NCBI GenBank assembly: GCA_002682825.1
Contig: NOKP01000026.1
Span: 248,001-312,000 of the forward strand
DNA length: 64,000 bases
Direction: 5' to 3'
Origin: Neonectria sp. B-13
Taxonomy: Eukaryota > Ascomycota > Sordariomycetes > Hypocreales > Nectriaceae
Both the position numbers and the translations under genes were made by a program. Below are positions 43,212 through 54,489 of this stretch, piece by piece (positions within the stretch are counted from its first letter, which is position 1; each line of letters opens with the position of its first letter). Below the pieces are notes generated by a model. The model searched no databases. It saw nothing but the letters and a program-made list of their open reading frames with translations, and had not been told where the DNA came from.

Positions 43212-44723
43212 TGTTGCAGACAAGCCAGATGCTTATTCAGGCTGATCCGGGTATGAAGTTATGATGGAGAGACCACACAGTCAATCATAGTTCAAACAAA
43301 AGCAACGTTATCTAACTGAACATTATATGCTATTCGGGATGTCGACTATTCCTGCGTTCCTTAATCCCAAGGACCTGAATCCTAGCAGCGCTGTGTGCGT
43401 CGTCTTCATCCCGCTGGATTACGTGACAAAGAGCGGTGCCCTTTCTCCGGCAGAGAGAATTAGCAGAGACCGGTGGGATGAACGATACTCTCTCCTTTCG
43501 GGTCGATTCCGACCTCAAAATCCAGATATGGATGACGGAAAGTCGGCGTAAGCCCGGGAGCCGATGGGGGTACCAGGTATACAGCCCGATAAGCATCAAT
43601 TCCCCACGTTGGTATGCCCACTCGCAGGGTAAGGTGTACTCACCAGCTGATCTTAATGCATCCTAGATGCTTGACTCCAGGGTATGAAGCCGCTCCATGT
43701 AACAATGGTGATGAGACTTCAAGTGAGCCAAGAGTTTTTGTAAGGGTTCTGTCCAAGAAATAAGGACCTGATAGGCCGTCACGCAATTCGATGTGCAGTC
43801 GGGTTGCATTGCACATCATCATCCTTCCAGATCGCGTCACCGGATTTTCCTTCCTACCCAGTCACGATGCAGGATTCCACTGAAATACCCGTTTGTCCCC
43901 CGCACACAGGCGCGTTCGTCCGTCACTGAGTAGACGGGGTTGGCTCGCCGTGTCATGTTAGGGTAGTCTATCGGAGGATCTAGAAACGGCAATCCGCGGG
44001 TAAGAGCATGCTTAAATCATGCCTCCACGCTAATCGGGGACCCCAGATTGAGGCGTCGAGTTCATTTCGATACAAGAAGCCGATAGTCTGCCACCTGCAC
44101 TTCTTAAATCAAGTCTTTCCGAGTTTGTTGGTGACGCCGTCCACCGTCTTATACTTTTGGATTACCGTACTCGCGGTGGCTATTGATCATCGCTCCTATC
44201 ATAACGGTCTTCAATGAGCATGAGCACGTTTCATCGTGCTAAATACTGTCTGGGGTCCGGCCTTCGCAGCAGATACTACGCAAACTCTGTCGGCATTTAC
44301 ACATGGGTTAGGCTTTGTTGCGAACTTGCGCGCTTATCGCTCTCGAGTCTCAATCTTGAGCATCTTTGCAATACCAGGCTGGCATAGAGTACAGGGGGTC
44401 ATCATCCATTCAATCAGCCAAACTACTCGATGAGTAACACCATGGGCGTTTGAGGCTTATCTCGTCTTAGTTCTGCGATGTCGGAATCGCGACGAGTCTG
44501 ATTGGCCGAGCTACGCCGAGAATGATGAAGGATTACATCGCCTCCTCATCTGAAAGTGCCGAGATCCGACGACACCAATCGCCCGCGCTGCAGCCAGACG
44601 ACGAAATCTGCCATCAGAGTCATCACATTGCATGAGACAAAAAGGGTGCTTTTCTCACTCGTATGATGATAGAAGCTCTTCTTCTGCATCATCGCATTCG
44701 CTCGCCAACAAACTCATCCGAAC
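43212..44723. other. Divergent intergenic region between two transporters
   Basis: Holds the promoters of the ACS permease (leftward) and of the MCT-like transporter (rightward). ORFs up to about 89 codons lack any family match. Confidence 0.4.
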
Positions 44724-46139
44724 ATGTCGTCTGAGTCAGTCCATGAGCTGGACGAGCTTCGTGCGCTACCCATTACCGAGCAGCCACCGACAGATCCAGA
44801 TGGAGCTTCCGTCGACGCCCTTCCCCCAACTGATCGCGGTCGGGGAGCCTACATCGCCCTCGCTTGCTGCACAGTCGCCCAAGCACCCATCTGGGGCACG
44901 TCGGCGATTCACTCATGCTGGAGTTCCCACTAACACGTCACAGGGTATTCCGTCGCCTTTGGCATCTTTCAGGAGTACTACACCGCTCAGAGCGATATCG
45001 AGGCCTCTGCGAGTGCCATTGCCTCAATCGGTGCCTGTCAGACTGGTATCATGTACCTCATGATGCCCCTGGCCTTTATCGCCTTGAACCGATATCCTCG
45101 GCTCCGACGATGGTGCGGACCGCTAGGGCTTGTCATCACGGTAGCTAGCCTCACAGCCTCTGCTTTTGCCAGCAACATTGGCGCCCTCATTGCGACGCAG
45201 GGTGTCCTCTACGCCCTAGGTTGTAGCCTCATCTTCAGCCCCATCTCTCTTTACATGGACGAATGGTTCGTCGAACGCAAGGGCTTCGCTTACGGCGTCA
45301 TGTGGGCTGGCAAGTCTGCCGTCGGCGTTGCCATGCCCTTCTTGTTCAGCGCATTGCTGCAGAGATTTGGTCTTCGGAGCACGCTCATCTCTTGGGCAGT
45401 AGCCTCGGTGGTGTTGACATCTCCGACATTGCTACTTCTTAAGCCTCGCGTGGAGCCCAGTCGCGACTCTCGACCCCGACCTGTATGCTTCTCGTTCCTC
45501 GGCTCCATGCCGTTTTGGATGCTTCAGATTAGTATCATCGTTCAATCTCTGGGCTATCTCATGCCGAGTACCTACCTCGCCAGCTACGCCAGCGACATCG
45601 GGCTGTCGAGTGTCAGCGGTCCTATCCTGTTGGCTCTCTTTTCGCTAGCATCGGTTCCTGGCTCTCTCATCCATGGGATGCTCGGCGACCGAGTCTCAGC
45701 ATCAAAGGTGATAGTGGTATCATCCCTTGGAAGTGCACTTCCAGTCTTCCTTCTCTGGGGCCTCAGCCGTCACATCAGCACCATGGTACTCTTCGTGGTA
45801 TTCTATGGCTTCTTCGCCGGTGGTTTTAGCGCGACTTGGTCCGGTGCCCTGCAAGAAATCAAAGGAAACAACGCATCCATTGATACGTCTATGGTATTTG
45901 GCATGCTCCTTGGGGGGCGCGGTCTTGGATTCGTTGTCGCTGGGCCGATCAGTGGTGCTCTTGTCTCTGCCGGCAGCTCCATCTCTGGAGACGCCCTGGG
46001 ATATGCAACTAAGTATGGCCCGATGATCCTGTGCACCGGCGTTACGGCACTTCTAGGTGCCTGGGCGCCGTTTTGGAAGGCGATGAAGGCCATAAAGTCC
46101 AACGGGATCCGTGGTTGTCTGCGTGTGACACCCGCTTAA
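44724..46139 (+). CDS. MFS monocarboxylate-transporter-like protein
   Basis: Two exons, 44724-44895 and 44944-46139, give about 455 aa with twelve predicted membrane segments. The join of PIWG with GYSVAFGIFQEYYT reproduces the TM1 signature of fungal MCT/Mch-type transporters (W-G-x-x-x-xF-G-I-F-Q-E-Y-Y). It needs a GC-AG intron at 44896-44943 (GCACGT donor, CACTAAC branch site, CACAG acceptor); the GT two bases later puts the frame out. Other visible parts are FSPISLYMDEWFVERKGFAYGVMWAGKSAVGVAMPF (TM4-5) and GHxxD-like IHGMLGDRVSASK. These proteins are plasma-membrane or vacuolar carriers whose substrates in fungi are mostly unknown (in yeast Mch5 carries riboflavin). The next gene, a methyltransferase, is convergent at 184 bases. 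Confidence 0.82.
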
Positions 46140-46322
46140 GGGTCGAGGACAAGGTGTCATTCAAAAAGGCACTCCTTTTGCTACTGAATATGGAATGTCA
46201 AGCAAGGCCTTGTAGGAAGGCAGAAGAATTAAATTGAGAAAGGAAGAGGCGATCTAGGGCGGCATAACTGAATTATTGACGATTTCTTACCTTACATAGA
46301 ACGCTCTCGAGTTAGACCGACG

Positions 46323-47218
46323 TTATTTTTTATCCACCAATACCTCCCCGTTCATTATGCCAAGTGTGGCATCATCCGTCTTGCTCCATTCATCCCAGGC
46401 GTTGGCCATATCATCAATTTCTTGCTCGGTAGCAATGCCCAGCTCAATGGCCTTCCCACGCATCTGGCCATCTCGCAATCTCTCAACCATCGCACTGGCT
46501 GTATATATGTTAGCAGCGATGCAAGTTTCCGCGGTGTTCCGTTAGGTTCCTTACCCCATATGCTTCTGTCATCCGGGGCACTGTAGCACCATGTTCCAAA
46601 GCTTGCAGTGATATCATCCCTGGCTACTCCAGCCTTCATAGTCCAGGAAACGAGTTGACGTCCTCCATTATCCTGGCCTCCGTTCGCAACAAGGGTTTTC
46701 GCAGCGACGTCATGAAACTGTAGTAGCGGAGGTAGCTCGGGCCATATACACCACATCCTCATCTCACTCTCGCGGAGAGCGACGACGCCGCCAGGCTTTG
46801 TCACGCGGAGCATTTCGCGAATTGCATCCGCCGGGGCGTCCAAGTGGCAAAGCACCTGATGTGCGTGTGTGATGTCGAACGTTGAGTCCGGGAACGGGAG
46901 TTCGTACACGTTGGCCTTCTGGAACGTGATGTTCTTCACGCCGACGGACTCGGCGTACTTCCCTGCGCGATCCAGGATCTCATCCGATAGATCTGTGGCG
47001 AGAACTTGGCCGTCGGGCATGTACTGGGCAAGAGACGCAGAGATGGTCCCAGATCCAGCACCGACATCCAGCAATTTTAGTTGCGGGGTGTCCTTCACCA
47101 TGGATTTCAGGCGTGGAAGCAGATGGCCAGCGCTGTTCTCGGCAGTTCGCCATTCATGATGCTTGACCTGCGTGGCGCGGTAGCCTGGTCCATACTTGTT
47201 GTGCTCTGAAGTTGCCAT
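46323..47218 (-). CDS. Class I SAM-dependent methyltransferase (Methyltransf_11/UbiE-like)
   Basis: Two exons, 47218-46555 and 46498-46323 (intron 46499-46554, donor GTAAGG, branch GCTAAC, acceptor ACAG), give about 279 aa. Motif I is LLDVGAGSGTISASLAQ (residues about 49-65) with the acidic post-I residue in VLATDLS; motif II is LPFPDSTFDITHAHQVLCHL and motif III LRVTKPGGVVALRE. The C-terminal part (MWCIWPELPPLLQF, then SAMVERLRDGQMRGKAIELGIATEQEIDDM) is that of a common fungal UbiE-like family with a cap region for the acceptor. It lies in the cytosol and its substrate is unknown. No biosynthetic core gene is adjacent. A MITE-like element starts 310 bases upstream of its ATG, within likely promoter range. 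Confidence 0.87.
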
Positions 47219-47528
47219 TGTAGGTGATGAATTTGAGAGTTTACAACGGTGAGAGAGGAACGATGTTTGTAAAGTATCGTGATGCTGGAGATAAGCGCGG
47301 AGTTTACGGATGTTCGGCCTGATGCTGACGAGGTTGACTGTGCGATGATATCATTCAATGTCCACCAGTACAATTTTACTTGTCCGTTCAATAGAAGGAA
47401 GATTTTCCTGCATTTATGGTAATTTTGGTAATGTTGAAGAGTTTTGGATTTATTCAATTACTACTGAATCTCAAGTTTGTCTTTAAAATGGGAGGTCTCT
47501 GGGGCTCAAAACGCCGCGCCACAGTGCG
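47219..47528. other. Upstream region of the methyltransferase gene
   Basis: 310 bases between the methyltransferase start and the inverted-repeat element; it holds the promoter. No ORF with resemblance. Confidence 0.4.
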
Positions 47529-47901
47529 GTGCCAAAAGTGCACAATCAAAATCCATCATCCAAAAATTACAATTCCCCACCCCTAAGAGCTCCTATAGCC
47601 CCCTAACTTATAGCCCCTTGTAGGGCTCGTTTATATTTTAATTTAAGCTCTTTAATTTACAGCGCATTATAAACTCTATATCATTATTAAAAGGAGTATT
47701 TCAGAAGGAAATATTGAAATATTAAATGGTTCTATAAACTGCTATAGGTTAGGTGGTTTAGATTCAAAATATAGAGGGGTTCTATAAGGTTCTATGAATT
47801 AGGGGGCTATAGGGGCTCTGGGGAGGCTCTTAGGGGTAAGTTAGGGAATGCAATTTTGGGATTTTCGGGTTTTCGGGTTTCGGTTGTTGCACTTTTGGCA
47901 C
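47529..47901. mobile_element. MITE-like element with imperfect terminal inverted repeats
   Basis: The left end GTGCCAAAAGTGCA (47529-47542) is repeated inverted at the right end (47888-47901). Inward, ACCCCTAAGAGC (47579-47590) pairs with its complement at 47826-47837, and CCTATAGCCCCCTAA (47592-47606) with 47799-47813. So the arms extend over about 80-100 bases on each side with small gaps. The 190-base centre is very AT-rich and has no ORF. A target-site duplication is not obvious, so the exact ends may be off by some bases. A non-autonomous DNA transposon is the simplest explanation; the family cannot be named from one copy. Confidence 0.7.
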
Positions 47902-49299
47902 TCCTTAGCTGGTGCGACCGCATCGCGCCAATGAGTAAGCGGGGAAACGCAACAGACAAAACAACGACATTATGGTGGATAGTAAGCCGAACATGAATGT
48001 AATATCTATTATCGCGCGAGATACATCCTTCCTCGTTATCTGTCGTCATTATTACTATCTGATCCCTATTTACTTGAACTGATTCCACGTGTTCGGGAGG
48101 TTCACCGATACCGCATCTCCGTATCGTCGGTTCGACGCAGATGTGGAGAGGAATACATGGGTCCGCAGGGGAGCTTTTGAAGGATTGCCAGAGTGTGCCG
48201 AATCACACGATTGCTCTTGTAGCATTATGACGAGGAGAATGTGAGCACCAGCTGATAGCGGCATGAGCTGAGCAATATCCTTTGGTCCGATCAGCGAGGA
48301 AGCTCGCTCGGCATTTGAACAGATCCCGACGAGCTTCCCCATGGGGCAACACCGCACTTGTTGGACGTGTTTGCATCTGCAAGCCACTTCTCGCTCCAAG
48401 CTGAATGGGGTAAAATTGCGGGCGTGGCGACGACTGTTGTGTCCATAGAAACAACCTTGTTGTAATCAGGTTTAGCGACGCACGTACTGCAACACAGAAG
48501 TCCCCGTTCTCGGGACAGCATCTTCCACACAACCTCTTCTTTTTGACTACTGTCCGACCAAAAACGCCACGCAGTCATCGCAATTCGGCAGTGGCGCCGG
48601 TTTTAGTAGGCGGTTTAATCCCGGACAGCCGCACAAACTTGGCGTTCTTGGAGGCAAACTAGATGGACAGGGGGCGAGAACTCTGGACTACCGGTCAATT
48701 CAACAGGCCTTGGTGAGAATTGTCTAGTTAGTTCTCACGGCTTCTCACGTCTGAGGTCGGTGGCTTCAAAATATTGACCCCAAGTTATCCCCATAAGCTT
48801 CGCTTAACCCTTTCACTGGAGAAACAGGCTTTGCTTCCCCTCAATCCATCTCCACAAGCAGGAGCCGCCTGGCAACCAGGTTCCTGATGCGGCGAACAAT
48901 TCGCCGAGGTCGATGTCCGGGCTAGACCTGGTCAAGCCATCTTGCGGGGTCTGGCGCCAGAATCTAACTGCAAAGTGTGTGGGATCGGTGGCCCTTGTGA
49001 TCCGTCGACCGGCATGTTGCATTGCAAAAATCTTATTGCCGACCTCGGATGTGCTCCGTGGTCCGCTGTCGACGAGGAGATTACCAACAGATGAATGACT
49101 CAAGAACGTAGAGGTGGGACTCTTGTGCGTCGGTCGGTTTTGCATGCCTGCGTGTGCGACTCTCCGAGACATCGTCGGCTTCCCCTCCTCTTTCCCTTCT
49201 ATATAACCAGCCCGCCATTGCATTCCGTCGCTTGGCTCCCAGACGCACTGCAAACCTTCATCACGCCCAATTGAAGCAGGCAATTGCAACGGGAACAAG
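47902..49299. other. Intergenic region between the MITE and the ACS permease
   Basis: Minus-strand ORFs at 48070-48578 (up to 109 codons) overlap each other and show no family motif. At the right end a TATATAA (49200-49206) lies 94 bases before the permease start. Confidence 0.4.
49200..49206 (+). promoter_or_regulatory. TATA box of the ACS permease gene
   Basis: TATATAA follows a CT-rich tract and lies 94 bases ahead of the ATG at 49300. Confidence 0.5.
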
Positions 49300-50948
49300 A
49301 TGGGACTCGTAAACGGCGATGAAAAGGTCATTGGTGACTCGCCGGCGCCTTCGTTGGAGAACCGCGAGCGAGGCGATCTCGAACGCCCTGGAGGCAGTGT
49401 CGACGACATCCATGCCGATGGAATTGAGATCCAATGCCCTCCTCACACGACAGAGCGCAAGCTCGTCACCAAGATTGACCTTCACGTCGTTCCCTTCCTC
49501 TGCATCATGTATCTCCTAGCCTTCCTTGGTCAGTTATTCCCATCTCAACTCCAAGCGCAACGAGAGCGACTCGACTAACTGATTGCGCGCGTTAGACCGA
49601 GTCAACATCGCAAATGCCAACGTCTTTGGCCTGTCGGATGAGCTCGAATTGGATGGCACCCTCTACAACAACGCGCTCGTCGTCTTCTTCGTGCCGTACA
49701 TTCTCCTTGAGATCCCGTCCAACATCCTGCTGAAGCGCTTCCGTCCCCACGTTTGGTTGAGCATCAACATGTTCCTCTTTGGTCTGACTACGTGCCTTCA
49801 AGGCCTTGTCACGAATTATAGCGGCTTGATCGCCACCCGCTTCTTCCTCGGCGTCTTTGAGACGGGAATGTTCCCAGGTGGTACGTCAATTGCAGACAAT
49901 TGCGCTTATAAGAGAACTCGACTAACATCCGACTCTGCTAGCATTCTACCTCATCGGCATGTGGTACCGCCGACATGAAGCCCAGCGACGGTACTCCTTC
50001 TTCTTCAACAGCACCACTCTCGCCGGCGCTTTCGGTGGCCTGCTTGCGGCCGCGATCGGAAAGATGGACGGATTGAGAGGCTACCAGGGCTGGCGGTGGA
50101 TCTTCATCCTCGAGGGCGCCCTCACCGTCTTCGTCAGCTTCTTCTTCTACTTCCTGCTGCCCGACTTCCCCGAGGAAAGCAAGTGGCTCACCGAGGAAGA
50201 GAGGGTCTACGTTTCTGCGCGCCTGCAGGCAGACCAAGGCCGCTCGGGGGTCGAGCGAAGCGTCACCATCAAGGACGTCGGCAACATCTTCAAGGACATC
50301 AAGGTCATCCTCGGCGGCTTCATGTACTTCGGCCTCATCGTGCCTGCCTACAGCTACGCCTACTTCGCGCCGGGCATCCTCCAGACCTACGGCTACACAC
50401 CGATTCAGACGCAGCTGCACAGTGTCCCTCCGTGGGCAGTGTCGTTTGTCTTCTCCATGACCATCGCATTTTTGTCGGACAAGATGAGGCACCGATTTGG
50501 CTTCGCCATCGCTGCCATTTGCGTCGCCATTGTCGGCTTCGGAATCCTCATCACGGTGCACGACAATACGAAGTTGCAATACGCTGCCCTGTTCCTCGTC
50601 GCGAGCGGCGCGTACACGGCCATGCCCATTATTGTTTGCTGGTTCAACATGAATCTCGGAGGCCACCAGAGGCGATCAGTGGGCAGCGCGTGGCAGGTCG
50701 GCTTCGGCAACATTGGCGGCATCATCGCGGTATTCGCGTTCCTACACCGGGATTCCCCCAAGTACATCCCCGGATACTCCATCTGCATTGCATTCACACT
50801 CGTGTCAATTATCGCGTGCATCCTGTATGGCCTCGCTTGCTGGATGGAGAATAAGAAAAGGGACGAGAGCATAGAAGACCCAAACCTGACGGAAGAGCAA
50901 AAGGCAGAGCTGGGAGATTTGTCGCCAACCTACAGGTATCTTCTGTAG
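49300..50948 (+). CDS. MFS permease of the ACS family (allantoate/nicotinate-transporter-like)
   Basis: Three exons, 49300-49528, 49596-49880 and 49942-50948, give about 506 aa. The first join makes YLLAFLDRVNIANANVFGLSDEL, the D-R-x-N-I-x-N-A TM1 signature of Dal5/Tna1-type ACS permeases; the second joins ETGMFPG to AFYLIGMWYRRHEAQRRYSFF. Other landmarks are EIPSNILLKRFRPHVWL, GYQGWRWIFILEGALTVFVSF, LPDFPEESKWLTEEER and GFGNIGGIIAVFAFL. All twelve membrane segments are present, with acidic polar tails. It should be a plasma-membrane H+ symporter for a small organic anion such as allantoate, nicotinate or a related compound; the substrate cannot be fixed from sequence. It differs clearly in TM1 from the other ACS permease at 41.6-43.2 kb. 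Confidence 0.87.
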
Positions 50949-51939
50949 GCTGTTGTCGTGTGTGTGAAGTGGGCGCTGTCTATAAGAGGACGGCCATAGT
51001 CTAATCGTGCCTCACTGGCTTGAATATATACCCATTTGAGAATTTTTGTTCATTAATGATCGCCATGTTCCCAATTCCCAGCTGGCTGGGCAGCTCCACT
51101 ATGGCTCTCCACCCCCGGTTCTCCGCGATTACCAACTGACCGGACCGGATCGAGACTATCTCAGCCTTATATAAGATGTACAGGTTGAAGGAACCTCGAG
51201 AAAGACAATTTCCAGCATACTCCTTGTTTCTTATCTGGCACTGCTGTCTTCTGTGGCCATGGATCCTAGGTGGTACCTTGAATCGGCTCCTGCCCCTGTA
51301 AGACTTCTCTAGAAGTTGAATCCGCCCATTAATCCTTCGCTCAACGCCCAGCTTAGAACCGATGCCGCGTGAGCCGAGGCCTCTCCTACTATCCTCATTA
51401 TAATCATATTTATAAGGCCTGTGAGCGATCTAAGCTCCATCTCGGCCCTTTTCAATCACCCGGCGCCGAAGGGCACGTGTCGAAGCCTGTCACCCGCGGG
51501 TGCTCACGCGCCGGATCCCCACTGAGGATACGGAGTACAAGCCCACGACGTTACGGTCTCCCCACGTACTAGGGCAATGTGAGGAAGAACTCAACTTCCC
51601 ACGATGATACTTCGACTCGTTCATATGTTGCAGCCGGAATCTTGTTTTTGTTCCCTTATTGAAGTCACCCAAGCAGAGCGTGTCTAATCGCGCCGACTCT
51701 TTGTGAAACTGAAGACACGCTAGGGTACCCTGGTCGCAGTCCTGCCAAATCAAACCACCAGGAGCGGAGGATTCGCAAGATCCCCGCGACCAATCTATCG
51801 GAGCGCTAGATTCACTCCGAGAACTCCATCGTCACCCCTAATTACCGGCTGTTTGGGTTCAATAAATGGTTCATCATCCGCCTTGTCCCCGTGTGCTACT
51901 TTGGATGCTACCAACAGCTACATACCGCAGTTTGCAATC
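50949..51939. other. Upstream region of the alpha-amylase gene
   Basis: Nearly 1 kb without a recognisable gene. An in-frame ATG at 51853 would extend the amylase by 29 residues ahead of the signal peptide; this looks non-coding. Confidence 0.45.
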
Positions 51940-53601
51940 ATGAAGCTCTCCGTATTATCTCTCCTGGCTGGTGCAACATCTTTTGCTGCTGCACTATCGG
52001 CCGATGGTTGGTCTAAGCAGAGCATTTACCAAGTTCTCACCGACCGGTTTGCGCGGTCCGACGGAAGTGTCACCGCTGAGTGCGATGTTTCAAATGCGCA
52101 ATACTGTGGAGGATCCTTTTCCGGACTGACTAAGAAGCTGGATTATATCCAGGGCATGGGGTTCACGGCCGTCTGGATCTCTCCTATTGTTGCCAACATC
52201 GAAGTGCCCGCCAACGAAGGCTGGGGGTAAGTAGAAATTCTCCACTGCTTTCCGTCTCAGCAGAGTGGCTGACCTGAACTTGCACAGACAAGCGTATCAC
52301 GGCTTTTGGGCCCAGAAGATTTGGTCCATCAACGACCACTTCGGTACCGCGGCGGAGCTCAAAGCATTATCGCAAGCCCTTCATGACAGAGGAATGGTAT
52401 GTAAAGCAGGTGATCTGAGAGTTAAGCGTTGCTAACTATGTCAAGTATCTGATGGTTGATATTGTCACCAACCACATGGGCTACTATGGGTGCGGCAGCT
52501 GTGTCGACTATAGCAAATACGATGATTTCCAGGACGTTCGTTATTTCCATCTCCATGTTCGGTTTCAAAAGCTTACTTATTTCCCAGTCATCCTACTTCC
52601 ATGATTTCTGCCTCATCGATTATAGCGATGAGTGGTCAAGCAACCTACAAACCTGCTGGGAAGGAGACAACACTGTCGCCCTACCCGATCTTCGAACCGA
52701 GAATGACAACGTCCGGGCTGTTTGGTTCAAATGGATCAAGCAGATTGTGGCCGATTACTCAATCGACGGCCTACGAATTGACAGCGCCAAGCATATTGAG
52801 AAGTCCTTCCACGCGCCGTTTGAAGAAGCCGCTGGCGTCTACACAGTTGGTGAGGTGCTCAAAGGTGACCCGTCCTTCACGTTTCCCTACCAAGAGAAGA
52901 TGAGCGGTGTTATGAATTACCCCATGTACTTCTGGCTTAAGAGGGCTTTTGGGAGCACAAGCGGTGACTTCACCGAGCTTGCCAAGGGTATTGAGACGGT
53001 TAAGAGCGAGGCTGTCAACTCAAGTCTCTTGGGGACTTTCATGGAGAACCATGACCAGGATCGCTTTCCTACGATCACTGCCGACGAAGCCCTCAACAAG
53101 AACGCCATAGCCTTCACAATTCTTCAAGATGGCATCCCCATCATCTTCCAGGGACAGGAGCAGTTCTACAAAGGAACTGACCAAACCGGCCGCGCTGCTG
53201 TGTGGCTGTCGAAATTCGACACCTCGACCAAGTGGTACAGTCTAATCGCCAGCCTCAACCAAGTCCGCAACCAGGCAATTTTCAAGAGCAATTCCTACAT
53301 CACATACCAAGCTTGGCTACCGTACACAGACACCTCAACAATCGTGATGCGGAAGGGCCATGACGGAAACCAAATCATCTCGGTTCTGAGCAAGACTGGC
53401 GCGTCGGCTCAGGACAAGACATTGTCTTTGGGGCAAGCTGTGACTGGATTTACGGCGAATGAAGATGTTGTCGAGATCTTGAACTGTAAGACTGTGAGCA
53501 CGAATGCGAGTGGTAGTTTGAGTGTGACTATCAGCAAGGGGCAGCCTCTGGTGTTCTACCCCAAGAGCCAAGTGGTTGGTAGTGGTATCTGCTCGTATTA
53601 G
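51940..53601 (+). CDS. Secreted alpha-amylase, GH13 (TAKA-amylase type)
   Basis: Four exons with introns 52227-52287, 52397-52445 and 52536-52587 give 499 aa, the same length as Aspergillus TAKA-amylase precursor. Residues 1-18 ([18 protein letters not shown]) form a signal peptide, which decides for the 51940 start. The GH13 regions are all seen: [20 protein letters not shown] with the nucleophile Asp, III GEVLKG with the acid/base Glu, [12 protein letters not shown] with the transition-state Asp, plus [27 protein letters not shown] (domain A start) and a C-terminal beta domain. It cleaves internal alpha-1,4-glucosidic bonds of starch outside the cell. There is no C-terminal starch-binding CBM20. 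Region IV has Gln where TAKA-amylase has Asn, a tolerated change. Confidence 0.93.
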
Positions 53602-54489
53602 CGGTGCCCTTTAGATTATTCTTGTACAATTTGAACTCATATTTTCCTGAATCGTAAACTTGACGAGGACCTTCTTAGAACACGTCAGGTCCATGCACTG
53701 TGTAAAGTGTAATGATCCCTCTCAGACTGGCCAGCGCAAAGCATGGTGTCTTCATCGTTGTTTATAAAATCACTCTTCGCTCGCTGTACTTATCTTAACA
53801 CGTTAAGGTAGATTGACTGACTAGGTCAAGTCGCAAAGTTTTCCCCCAAATTATTTAATCACTGCTCGTCGAGATTGCGGGTTGAGATTCGAGAATCACT
53901 TCTGCTATCACGAAATGAAAGTATAGGAATGGTATCGCTCAATTTAAACTACTTCATTAGTTCACCGTATGTGGTAGTGGTACGGAAATAGAGGTAGCTT
54001 TGCTGGAGTGGGCTGCTTAAGGCAGGTTGGCAGGTACACGGACTTACGCTTTGGTAGATAAAGCACACTAATCGGGCTCGTGTTGGTTGGAGCATTCCAG
54101 TTTTGGCAATTGGTTTGACTGTTGGTGGGAAACCACCTATTACGTGTGATATGCAAGTCTTTTGGTCTAGCGGTCACTAACACAAACATATCAATTCACA
54201 ACCGCTCTATTGTAGTGATGCAAATCGTCACCCTATTCCGATAGTCAGTCACTATTGACGTATTCAATCTCGCTCCACGGATAGCTAAGCCGACCAATGC
54301 CATAGGCTTAACGACTTGTCCAGTGACAGCCGTTTGCGGGGGCAAGGCTCAACCCCGCTCGAAATCGCCCTTAATCGTGGCCCGAGGTCTCCATCCTCTC
54401 TCATCCTCCCTCTTTTCTTTATCTGCTTTTGAGCCTTTTTGATTTTGTTCCCCACCTAGGCTAGCTTCCATAATCATAGAGTCGCGGAA
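53602..54489. other. Intergenic, nothing recognised
   Basis: AT-rich 3' flank of the amylase gene, then about 200 bases of CT-rich leader before the methyltransferase gene. No ORF with resemblance. Confidence 0.4.

Noticed and set aside
44724..47218. Secondary-metabolite cluster (MCT transporter plus methyltransferase)
   Set aside because: No polyketide synthase, NRPS, terpene or RiPP core gene is in the window; the two genes are convergent neighbours only.
49938..50666. 242-codon antisense ORF in the ACS permease gene
   Set aside because: Charged low-complexity translation opposite a clearly coding membrane protein; a codon-bias shadow.
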